Shown piece by piece: positions 1 through 5,135 of a DNA stretch of 9,294 nucleotides. Under the pieces are notes generated by a model, which saw only the letters and a program-made list of their open reading frames with translations, made no database searches and had not been told where the DNA came from. Origin of the DNA: an uncultured Oscillospiraceae bacterium (lineage in GTDB: Bacteria; Bacillota; Clostridia; Oscillospirales; Oscillospiraceae). A program made the position numbers and the translations under genes. The stretch is taken from assembly GCA_934623575.1 (NCBI GenBank), contig CAKTVL010000038.1:1-9294 (forward strand), read 5' to 3'. How positions within the stretch are numbered: position 1 is the first letter of the stretch; each line of letters begins with the position of its first letter.

Positions 1-531
1 GATGTGAAAACACTCTCCGCCATGCTGGGGCATGTGTCGGCGGCCACCACGCTGGACATCTACACCCACATCACCGATGACATGCAGCGGGCAGCCGCCG
101 AAAATATTGACCGCGGCATCGGCAAAGCAGCGCCGCAGGAGGACGCTTCAGAGCCGGGGCGGGAAACTGCCCCGGCCCAGGCGGAAAAGCCGAGTATGAC
201 CGATTTCAAGCCCTATGTGGGCCGCAAGCGCAGATCCGGCACCGGCTGCGTCAGTGAGATCAACGACCACCTCTTTGAAGGGCGCTACTCTCCCAAGTGG
301 CCCGATGGCAAGAAACACGCCCGCAATGTCTATGCCCATACCCGCGAGGAGTGTGAGGAGAAACTGAAGGTGCTGATCATCGAGATGAAAACCGAACTCG
401 CGGAGCTGAGGCGGCAGAAAGCAGAGGGGACACTTCTGCCGCAGGAGCCGGAGAGCAAGAAGAAAGGACGGAAGAAAACCGAGAAAGCGAAAAAGGATAA
501 TTATAATAATCACCGACATAGCTACCGATGA
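1..531 (+). CDS. Tyrosine recombinase/integrase, C-terminal part (partial at left edge)
   Basis: Site-specific recombinase that would cut and rejoin DNA at the element's attachment sites. The open frame begins at base 1, so this is the last 176 codons of a longer gene. Codons 9-23 hold the end of the catalytic domain: L-G-H with the conserved His at codon 11 and, nine residues on, the nucleophile Tyr at codon 21 in T-L-D-I-Y-T-H. After a Pro/Glu/Ala-rich linker, codons about 65-130 contain a segment (KPYVGRKRRSGTG, INDHLFEGRYSP, NVYAHTREECEEKL) like the AP2-type arm-binding domain normally at the N-terminus of such integrases, here at the C-terminus. A Lys-rich tail follows (about 150-166). 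The stop codon lies inside a terminator hairpin. The gene faces the HEPN gene tail to tail. Family call is firm; the element type is not determinable. Confidence 0.9.
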   Translation, partial: DVKTLSAMLGHVSAATTLDIYTHITDDMQRAAAENIDRGIGKAAPQEDASEPGRETAPAQAEKPSMTDFKPYVGRKRRSGTGCVSEINDHLFEGRYSPKWPDGKKHARNVYAHTREECEEKLKVLIIEMKTELAELRRQKAEGTLLPQEPESKKKGRKKTEKAKKDNYNNHRHSYR

Positions 532-550
532 CTTGGTACCTATGTCGGTG
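511..550. terminator. Hairpin terminator between convergent integrase and HEPN genes
   Basis: CACCGACATAG (511-521) pairs perfectly with CTATGTCGGTG (540-550). A further TACC/GGTA pairing inside gives about 15 pairs around one C-C mismatch and an 8-nt loop. On the plus strand it is followed by ATTCTTATTC, on the minus strand by ATTATTATAATTAT, so it can serve both converging genes. The integrase stop TGA (529-531) is in the hairpin loop. Confidence 0.75.
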
Positions 551-569
551 ATTCTTATTCGAGTGAGGA

Positions 570-1145
570 TCATCCAATTTGCCGCAGAAGATCTCTTACT
601 ATACTTTCGATTCGTTCAATCTCATCTGTTGGAAGGACACCGGTGTGCATGATAATATTTCGAGACATTTCCAAATCATCCATTCTCGATGTTAGCCAAG
701 CCTGATTGGGCACAATATCTGAAAAGTCATTCCAGTTTGCAATTATGATTTGACCAAGATTTCCAAGCATAGTATACCCGATTTCATTGCTGGATCGGTT
801 TGAATGATATTTATTCTTCTCCTCTTTTTTCTTCAAATCAACAACAGCATCTCTAATTTTCTTTGGCACAGTTTTTTCCCACCAATCAATACCATGGCGC
901 TCTGACATACGCTCGACAATAAAATCTCGTATAGTATTTTCAATACAGTACAGAGCAGTATAGACTGAAGACATTCTTATTGCATCAGCCCATACCCGGG
1001 GGCTAAAATCCCTTTCAACTACTCGACTGATAGCAACAAAATCATCAGAGGAAGAAACCGATATTCCTTCTTTCTCTAATGAGTTGAAAGAATCCTGAAC
1101 CAACAGTGCGTTAAATACAAACTCTTTAATTGTACGTTCGCTCAT
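570..1145 (-). CDS. Swt1-like HEPN domain protein (putative RNase)
   Basis: 191-aa, mostly helical protein. Near the C-terminus the motif S-R-N-I-I-M-H-T-G carries Arg162, Asn163 and His167, matching the R-x(4-6)-H signature of catalytic HEPN ribonucleases. The overall layout, with an aromatic/acidic helical middle (Y-C-I-E-N-T-I-R-D-F, W-W-E-K) and this late motif, looks like the Swt1-type HEPN family. Known: HEPN proteins are frequent toxins or effectors in toxin-antitoxin, abortive-infection and CRISPR-linked systems. Inferred: an RNA-cleaving effector in the cytoplasm. It starts 9 nt after the DUF5343 stop; its ribosome site GAGG overlaps that stop (TGAGGAA), so the two are translationally coupled. 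No signal peptide or membrane segment is seen. A/T-rich compared with the right half of the window, suggesting transfer. Family confidence good, role inferred. Confidence 0.75.
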   Translation of the reverse strand: MSERTIKEFVFNALLVQDSFNSLEKEGISVSSSDDFVAISRVVERDFSPRVWADAIRMSSVYTALYCIENTIRDFIVERMSERHGIDWWEKTVPKKIRDAVVDLKKKEEKNKYHSNRSSNEIGYTMLGNLGQIIIANWNDFSDIVPNQAWLTSRMDDLEMSRNIIMHTGVLPTDEIERIESIVRDLLRQIG

Positions 1146-1154
1146 TGCAATTCC

Positions 1155-1760
1155 TCAAATCATTAGGTTTTCCTTTAAGCTTTTGAAAATCGCGTTATAA
1201 ACAGAGATATCCGTTGTAGCGGGTAAATGGATTTGAATATTATAATGAAACTCCGTGTTTTGGGGTGCAGAAGGAACAACCACTTGGGCAGAAGCAGGCT
1301 GTTCTGTCACAGGTACATCAACAGGTGCGATTTCGGCAGGTGTCTGAGTGAAATCTGCAATATTACACAGCGCCTTAAATGTAGCGTAAACTCTTTTAAC
1401 CGAATCTTCATCCCCTCCGGTTACGCGAGAAATTGCGCCCTTTATATTTGCTTCGCTATCTTTATATATTTCGACATTTATTGTGAACAATTCGGAATAT
1501 AGCTCACGAATACGGGCCGCAATAATTTTTTTATAGGTTGTTTTATCGCGAAGCTGATCATAGTACACGGTAGGGACACTATCATCGGTCAAAAATCCGA
1601 GCTTTTTAAAAAGAGGCACAATTCCACGGTCGTTAGTGCTGGTATAGCCCATATTCCGCAGAAAATCCAGTGTAAATTTGGCTGGTTTAGCTGCTGCTTG
1701 GAGGCTTTCAATTATCATCGAAATCTTATTGTTAGATGTCATATAGGGATATTCTGTCAT
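1155..1760 (-). CDS. DUF5343-family protein, partner of the HEPN gene
   Basis: 201 aa from the ATG at 1760, chosen because GAGGAGGT stands 7-8 nt before it; an open frame extends 50 codons further upstream but has no such site and would cover the promoter. Residues about 1-130 resemble DUF5343: Y-P-Y-M-T-S near the start, then K-P-A-K-F-T-L-D-F-L, G-Y-T-S-T-N-D-R-G and V-P-L-F-K-K-L-G-F-L-T-D, which looks like a small winged-helix-type fold. A Pro/Ala/Val-rich linker (about 140-170) leads to a short conserved-looking end, Y-N-I-Q-I-H-L-P-A-T-T-D, followed by V-Y-N-A-I-F-K-S-L-K. Biochemical function unknown. It is the first gene of a two-gene unit with the HEPN gene. An antitoxin, sensor or nucleic-acid-binding partner is possible, but this is inference from context only. 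Confidence 0.75.
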   Translation of the reverse strand: MTEYPYMTSNNKISMIIESLQAAAKPAKFTLDFLRNMGYTSTNDRGIVPLFKKLGFLTDDSVPTVYYDQLRDKTTYKKIIAARIRELYSELFTINVEIYKDSEANIKGAISRVTGGDEDSVKRVYATFKALCNIADFTQTPAEIAPVDVPVTEQPASAQVVVPSAPQNTEFHYNIQIHLPATTDISVYNAIFKSLKENLMI

Positions 1761-1803
1761 AGCTATACCTCCTCGTGAGTCAAATCCCAAGATTAATATA
1801 TTT

Positions 1804-1832
1804 ATAATATCTCTATTTTCTTGCAATAGCAA
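1804..1832 (-). promoter_or_regulatory. Promoter of the DUF5343-HEPN unit
   Basis: On the minus strand TTGCTA (1827-1832), a 17-bp spacer and TATTAT (1804-1809) resemble a sigma-A promoter; transcription would start near 1797, about 37 nt before the DUF5343 ATG. The -35 box and part of the spacer are covered by a palindrome (1816-1837). Confidence 0.5.
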
Positions 1833-1837
1833 GAAAA
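1816..1837. repeat. Perfect 9-bp palindrome over the promoter (operator candidate)
   Basis: TTTTCTTGC (1816-1824), loop AATA, GCAAGAAAA (1829-1837). It covers the -35 box and half of the spacer of the DUF5343-HEPN promoter, where a bound repressor would block RNA polymerase. As an RNA hairpin it would be A/U-rich and weak and it lacks a following T-run, so an operator is likelier than a terminator. Confidence 0.45.
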
Positions 1838-1898
1838 ACAAGCATACTTTTGCACAGAACACATGTTGACTCGCTCGCAGCTTAAGATAGTAAACAAA

Positions 1899-1951
1899 GA
1901 ACGACCGCAAGCAAAAACCGAAATACGGCCTTGCGCTTGCGGCAGCTGTTC
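1899..1951 (-). terminator. Terminator of the 168-aa gene
   Basis: CCGCAAGC (1905-1912) pairs with GCTTGCGG (1935-1942), extended after an internal loop by GAAC (1899-1902) with GTTC (1948-1951). On the minus strand the stem lies just after the stop codon at 1959 and is followed by TTTGTTT. A nested small CCG/CGG hairpin followed by T5 sits in the loop. Confidence 0.55.
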
Positions 1952-1958
1952 TATCAAC

Positions 1959-2465
1959 TTAGTTTTTAAGGCTGGGGATTTTGTTACCTTTAGCATTTAC
2001 GCCAAGTATAACGGCTCCCAGCATTAACGCTCCTCCGATATAGGGAGTAGCAGTCTTTATTACATTAAGCAAGAAAGTTTTAAATTCTGAATCTTTTGCA
2101 GCAATCTTATCCGCTACCAAAATCATCTTGTCAGTAATAAGAGTGCGTTCTTCTGGAGTGATATCATCTTTTTTCAACAACTCGCCTAAATCAGCGAGAA
2201 TCATTTTATAGGCGGAAATAGATTCTTTTTGACTTTCTCCTGCTTTTACCATAGCAGTATCGCACATCTCGTCCAATTTGACAATCATGCCGCCCGCCAT
2301 TTCTGCATATGCAGGGAATTGATTGATAATGGACATAGCTACGTCCTTGTCCATGTTTGGGATAAGCGAAACAAATTCCATAATTTTCTCTTTAGACAAA
2401 TTACGAAAAGTTTCAATGCCAAGAGCCTCTTTTACTTGTTCTACAGAAAGTAACTGTTGTGCCAT
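1959..2465 (-). CDS. 168-aa protein of unknown function with C-terminal membrane helix
   Basis: I do not assign a family. The ATG at 2465 is chosen because GGAGGG lies 7 nt upstream; an ATG 7 codons earlier would overlap that site. The protein is almost wholly helical and charged: residues 1-60 include V-K-E-A-L-G-I-E-T-F-R-N-L-S and F-V-S-L-I-P-N-M-D-K, residues 60-135 a long amphipathic stretch, and residues about 142-157 (PYIGGALMLGAVILGV) a single hydrophobic segment followed by a short basic tail (NAKGNKIPSLKN). This suggests a tail-anchored protein with the bulk in the cytoplasm. It has its own promoter and terminator but shares strand, A/T-rich composition and position with the DUF5343-HEPN pair. 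It may be a membrane partner or unrelated cargo. A cytosolic coiled-coil-like protein with a short hydrophobic end is the alternative. Confidence 0.75.
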   Translation of the reverse strand: MAQQLLSVEQVKEALGIETFRNLSKEKIMEFVSLIPNMDKDVAMSIINQFPAYAEMAGGMIVKLDEMCDTAMVKAGESQKESISAYKMILADLGELLKKDDITPEERTLITDKMILVADKIAAKDSEFKTFLLNVIKTATPYIGGALMLGAVILGVNAKGNKIPSLKN

Positions 2466-2498
2466 TGTGTCTCCCTCCGAACGCATAACTATAAAATA

Positions 2499-2527
2499 AC
2501 TATATCATATTGATATCAAGATTTCAA
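2499..2527 (-). promoter_or_regulatory. Promoter of the 168-aa gene
   Basis: Minus strand TTGAAA (2522-2527), exactly 17 bp, then TATAGT (2499-2504): a good sigma-A match 34 nt before the start codon. A 10-bp perfect palindrome TTGATATCAA (2510-2519) fills the spacer and could bind a regulator. Confidence 0.6.
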
Positions 2528-2543
2528 ATAGAGATAATCTGTG

Positions 2544-2569
2544 GCTATGCAAGTCTATGCTTGCATAGC
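2544..2569. repeat. 10-bp perfect inverted repeat upstream of the promoter
   Basis: GCTATGCAAG (2544-2553), 6-nt spacer, CTTGCATAGC (2560-2569). It lies 16 bp upstream of the -35 box of the 168-aa gene and just past the T-run of the tRNA-Pro terminator. The half-site CTTGCATAGC is nearly the same as CTTGCAATAGC at 1820-1830 in the other cassette promoter. Probably a regulator site; an integrase or excisionase site is also possible. Confidence 0.5.
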
Positions 2570-2599
2570 ATTTACGCTCAAATCCTGCGCCGCAATAGA

Positions 2600-2637
2600 C
2601 AAAGAAAAAGTCTCTGAAATCAACGATTTCAGAGACT
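2600..2637 (-). terminator. Rho-independent terminator of the intact tRNA-Pro
   Basis: A perfect 13-bp stem (AGTCTCTGAAATC, 2609-2621, with GATTTCAGAGACT, 2625-2637) and a 3-nt loop begin 2 nt after the tRNA CCA end on the minus strand and are followed by TTTTTCTTTG. Textbook intrinsic terminator. Confidence 0.9.
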
Positions 2638-2639
2638 AT

Positions 2640-2714
2640 TGGTCCGAGTGACTGGAGTCGAACCAGCCTGACCTTGGTCCCAAACCAAGTGCCTAACCGA
2701 TAGGCTACACCCGG
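2640..2714 (-). tRNA. tRNA-Pro (anticodon UGG), intact, CCA encoded
   Basis: Folds fully on the minus strand: acceptor CCGGGTG (2714-2708) with CACTCGG, one G-U pair; D-arm GCCT/AGGC; anticodon stem CTTGG/CCAAG around loop TTTGGGA, anticodon TGG; T-arm GCTGG-TTCGACT-CCAGT; discriminator A at 2643 and encoded CCA at 2642-2640. C1-G72 and A73 suit bacterial proline tRNA. The D-arm (GCC-T-ATCGGTTA-GGC) is unlike the neighbouring truncated tRNA-Pro, so this is not a simple duplicate of it. It has its own promoter and terminator. It may be carried by the element to replace the broken host gene, or it may be an older tandem copy. Confidence 0.93.
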
Positions 2715-2730
2715 ATATTTCGTTGTGATC

Positions 2731-2759
2731 ATTATAGCATGAAACTCATGCGGTTGAAA
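2731..2759 (-). promoter_or_regulatory. Promoter of the intact tRNA-Pro
   Basis: A perfect TATAAT on the minus strand (2731-2736) stands 17 nt before the tRNA 5' end; 17 bp further upstream is TTTCAA (2754-2759), a weak -35 box. Distance and strand fit a tRNA promoter. Confidence 0.6.
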
Positions 2760-2764
2760 GTTTT

Positions 2765-2893
2765 TTGTGTCTGTGGTCATTCATGTGGTCAAAGCGGGTT
2801 TTCCGCCCAATTTGACCGAGAACGCAAGTCCCGCAAACGCAGGTGTCGCAAGGCTTTGCGGCGTTCGCCTCACCCTATCCCGGATACAACCAC
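2765..2893. other. Non-coding stretch with TGTGGTCA repeats (possible attachment-site arm)
   Basis: No gene is seen here. TGTGGTCA occurs at 2772-2779 and again at 2784-2791 (12-bp phase), and TTTGACC at 2811-2817 is an inverted partner of GGTCAAA at 2787-2793, with GCGG/CCGC nested between. Short GC-rich repeats of CGCAA follow (2823-2850). Known: integrases with an arm-binding domain bind short direct repeats beside the crossover site. Inferred: this is the arm region of the right attachment site. Confidence 0.4.
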
Positions 2894-2936
2894 GGCGCTC
2901 CCAAACCACCCGCGCTACCAGCTGCGCTAATCCCGG
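2894..2936 (-). pseudogene. tRNA-Pro 5' half (truncated tRNA gene)
   Basis: On the minus strand: acceptor 5' strand CCGGGAT (2936-2930), TA, a perfect D-arm GCGC-AGCTGGTA-GCGC, then an anticodon arm GGTGG-TTTGGGA-GCGCC with anticodon TGG and four of five stem pairs (one a G-U). Beyond 2893 no T-arm (GGTTCRANNCC) and no partner ATCCCGG for the acceptor can be found, so the 3' half is gone or replaced. Best read as a host tRNA-Pro cut by integration near the anticodon loop. It shares the 10-mer TCCCAAACCA (plus strand, 2899-2908) with the intact tRNA (2678-2687). Confidence 0.65.
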
Positions 2937-3102
2937 AGATGCAGTTGTTGACCGGCGGAAGAGGGGACGCCGGACGGAAGAGAACACCGCGGCGTGACGC
3001 CGGACATGAGGGCATTATAGCACAGATCGGGGGAAATGGGAAGGGGGAGTGGCTGAATTTTTTGAAGTATACATAATATTTTGAAAAGAGTTTTTGCAGA
3101 GA
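2937..3102. other. Non-coding spacer, promoter remnant of the truncated tRNA
   Basis: No coding frame with a ribosome site is seen. A perfect TATAAT on the minus strand (3014-3019) with a poor -35 (TTCCCA, 3037-3042, 17-bp spacer) points towards the truncated tRNA and is probably its old promoter. The stretch 3050-3100 is A/T-rich and without recognisable features. Confidence 0.4.
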
Positions 3103-3140
3103 ACCGCGCGCCTGAAATCAAACGATTTCAGGCGCGCGGT
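3103..3140 (-). terminator. Terminator of the glycosyltransferase-two-component operon
   Basis: A perfect 17-bp stem (3103-3119 with 3124-3140, loop AAAC) lies about 20 nt after the kinase stop codon. The run that follows on the minus strand (TTCTCTGCAAAAACTCTTTT) is a poor T-tract, but the stem is very stable. Its core CTGAAATC/GATTTCAG also occurs in the tRNA-Pro terminator. Confidence 0.75.
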
Positions 3141-3161
3141 ACACAATAAATTTACATAACA

Positions 3162-5135
3162 CTATTTGCTATCGCCATTCAGCAGGTCAAAAGTGATGTC
3201 CGCGCGGAAGAGGTCGGCGTCAATGGCCAGGCCGAAGGTGCCGCCCTGCAGCTGCACCAGACTGCGGGCGATGGACAGGCCCAGACCGCTGCCCTCGGTG
3301 TGGCGGGAGGCGTCGCCGCGGACGAAGCGTTCCATCAATTCATCGGGAGAAATGTTCAATTCATCCCGGGAAACGTTCTTAAAACTGATGGTGACTGCAT
3401 TGCGGAAAGGTGTTGACTGAGACGAGAACAGCGTAGAAACCACATAGACACGGGTGTTGGGCAGGGCGTATTTGCAGATATTGGACACCAGGTTGTCCAT
3501 GACCCGGCTCAGCAGCCGGCTGTCGGCCCGGATCATGGTACCGGGGGCCGGAGGCTGGGTGACCAGCGTCAGCTGGCAGGCGGCCAGCCGCTCCTGGTAC
3601 TCCCCCTGGATCTGGGAGAACAGCACGTTCACATCCGTGGGCTGCAGGTCCACATTCAGGGCACCGGAGGAGGCCTTGGACGCCTCCACCAGGTCCTCGG
3701 TGAGCTTTTTCAGCCGGTGGCTCTGGCGGTCCAGCACGGCGATGTACTCCCGGGCCTCCGGGGAGGGGATGTCCTCCTTTTTCAGCAGGTCCACATAGTT
3801 GACGATGGAGGTCAGGGGCGTCTTGATGTCGTGGGACACGTTGGTGATCAGCTCGGTCTTGAGGTGCTCGGCCTTCATATGCTCCTGCACGGCCTGCTCC
3901 AGGCCGGACTGCACGTCGTTGAGCTCCTGGCCGTAGCGCTTGAAGTCACCGATGAGGTACTTCGTGTCGATGGGGGAGGAGAAGTCGCCCCGGGCCAGCT
4001 TTTCGCCGCCCTTCTGCAGCGCCCGCAGGTTCAGGGCGATATACAGCACCGCCAGCAGTTCTGCGAGCTTCAGTGCCAGAAACGGCGCGGCGAGGGTGCC
4101 GTAGTAGTCCTGCATGAAGAGGACGAATTCAATAAACACCAGTATCAGCCCCGCCAAAGCTGTCTTCCAGATCAGCGGCAGGCTTTTGGCGATGCGCCAC
4201 AGCCCCAGAAACAGCGAACGGACAATGCGCCAGAGGAACCGGGCTATACGCCCGATCAGCGCACCTCGCAGGACGGTGCCCGCCTTGCACTGGGCGGCAA
4301 AGGCGCACAGGAACAGCAGCACCAGCGCCGCGCAGAAGAACACCCTGCCCCATTCATAGTAAAACGCTTCCCAGCCAATGAAAAACGTATACAGCAGCAC
4401 CAGCAGCCACACGTCGGCGGGTATTTTATCCAGCCACGTCAGATGGATGCCCTCGTGCCCTGCCCAATGCCCGGCGGAGGCCATGGAGAAGCAGAAAAAG
4501 AACAGGCTCAGCAGGGCGGCCAGCACCGTCAGCGCCACCGTCAGCCCCGCGTGCTCCGTCAGCCACGAGAGCAGCAGGGAGGAATAGGTGGGGGCGGTCT
4601 TCACCTGAAGCAGATCGGCGGTGTAGGTCAGCGCATAGATGCTGCCGTCCGAGAGGGTATAGAGACGGGTGCTCTGGACGGTGTACAGCGGCTTGTCGGT
4701 GTAGGTCAGGGCGAAGTTTTCCAGATACACCTCGCCGGTGTCGTCGCTGGCTACGGTCAGGTGGCAGCCGAAGCCCTCCAAGGTAAATTCGTTGGAGAAG
4801 TCCTGCGAAAGCTCCTTCAGAAAGCTCGGTATACTCTCCTCGCCGGGGACGGCGGTGGGGGAATTTTCGATGTTGGAGTAGTCGTAGCCGTCGGCGTCGG
4901 ACAGCAGGCCGGCGTTGGCCAGATTGCCCCGGAGAAAGCTGTCCGCATGATCTGCGGCGCTGTAGCACCGGTTCTCATACAGACTCTGGCGGGCAAAGGC
5001 GCCATCATCCAGAAATACGCCGTAGGAGATGAGCGCCGCCGTGCCCACGCCGCCCAGCAGAGTCAGGACGCCGAACACCAGCGTCAGCACAAAGGACAGG
5101 GCCTTGGCCCAGGTCTTATCCAGAAACCGTTTCAT
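3162..5135 (-). CDS. Multi-pass membrane sensor histidine kinase
   Basis: 657 aa. A first membrane helix (about 14-40) and a second (about 190-215) enclose an extracytoplasmic sensor region of some 150 residues; further hydrophobic segments (about 240-285 and 318-365) make roughly six passes, more than the usual two. A HAMP-like linker (about 375-420) leads to the H-box V-S-H-D-I-K-T-P-L-T with phospho-acceptor His435, the N-box D-N-L-V-S-N (Asn548) and the G2 box G-S-G-L-G-L-S near the C-terminus, so autophosphorylation and phosphotransfer to the neighbouring regulator are expected. The start ATG overlaps the regulator stop as ATGA. The ligand is unknown; the extra membrane segments suggest sensing in or at the envelope. 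Last gene of the operon, before a strong hairpin. Confidence 0.93.
   Translation of the reverse strand: MKRFLDKTWAKALSFVLTLVFGVLTLLGGVGTAALISYGVFLDDGAFARQSLYENRCYSAADHADSFLRGNLANAGLLSDADGYDYSNIENSPTAVPGEESIPSFLKELSQDFSNEFTLEGFGCHLTVASDDTGEVYLENFALTYTDKPLYTVQSTRLYTLSDGSIYALTYTADLLQVKTAPTYSSLLLSWLTEHAGLTVALTVLAALLSLFFFCFSMASAGHWAGHEGIHLTWLDKIPADVWLLVLLYTFFIGWEAFYYEWGRVFFCAALVLLFLCAFAAQCKAGTVLRGALIGRIARFLWRIVRSLFLGLWRIAKSLPLIWKTALAGLILVFIEFVLFMQDYYGTLAAPFLALKLAELLAVLYIALNLRALQKGGEKLARGDFSSPIDTKYLIGDFKRYGQELNDVQSGLEQAVQEHMKAEHLKTELITNVSHDIKTPLTSIVNYVDLLKKEDIPSPEAREYIAVLDRQSHRLKKLTEDLVEASKASSGALNVDLQPTDVNVLFSQIQGEYQERLAACQLTLVTQPPAPGTMIRADSRLLSRVMDNLVSNICKYALPNTRVYVVSTLFSSQSTPFRNAVTISFKNVSRDELNISPDELMERFVRGDASRHTEGSGLGLSIARSLVQLQGGTFGLAIDADLFRADITFDLLNGDSK

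Larger units (their letters stand above)
1..2900. mobile_element. Right-hand end of an integrative element at tRNA-Pro (predicted)
   Basis: Seen: an integrase 3' end at the left edge, three A/T-rich genes of accessory type, then an intact tRNA-Pro and a truncated tRNA-Pro, followed by GC-rich housekeeping-type genes. Known: tyrosine-integrase elements often target tRNA genes, and cargo is often found between the integrase and the attachment site. Inferred: the element begins outside the window and ends near the anticodon loop of the truncated tRNA (about 2899-2908). The exact boundary is not proven, because the other attachment end is not in the window. It could be an ICE, a prophage or a smaller island; no conjugation or phage structural gene is visible. 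Confidence 0.6.

Noticed and set aside
560..566. CGAGTGA shared with the tRNA-Pro 3' end (2645-2651) as a second attachment copy
   Set aside because: Only 7 bp, expected by chance in a window of this size.
1227..1502. Plus-strand frame of 91 codons
   Set aside because: Antisense to the DUF5343 gene, no ribosome site, no family features.
1761..1910. 50-codon N-terminal extension of the DUF5343 gene
   Set aside because: No ribosome site at the upstream start, covers the promoter and palindrome, and the family match begins at the ATG with GAGGAGGT.
2505..2780. Minus-strand frame of 91 codons
   Set aside because: Runs through the intact tRNA-Pro and its terminator; cannot be a real gene.
2871..2936. 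Reading the right-hand tRNA-Pro as complete
   Set aside because: No T-arm can be formed after the variable region and the acceptor 5' strand has no complementary 3' strand; ATCCCGGA recurs as a direct, not inverted, repeat.
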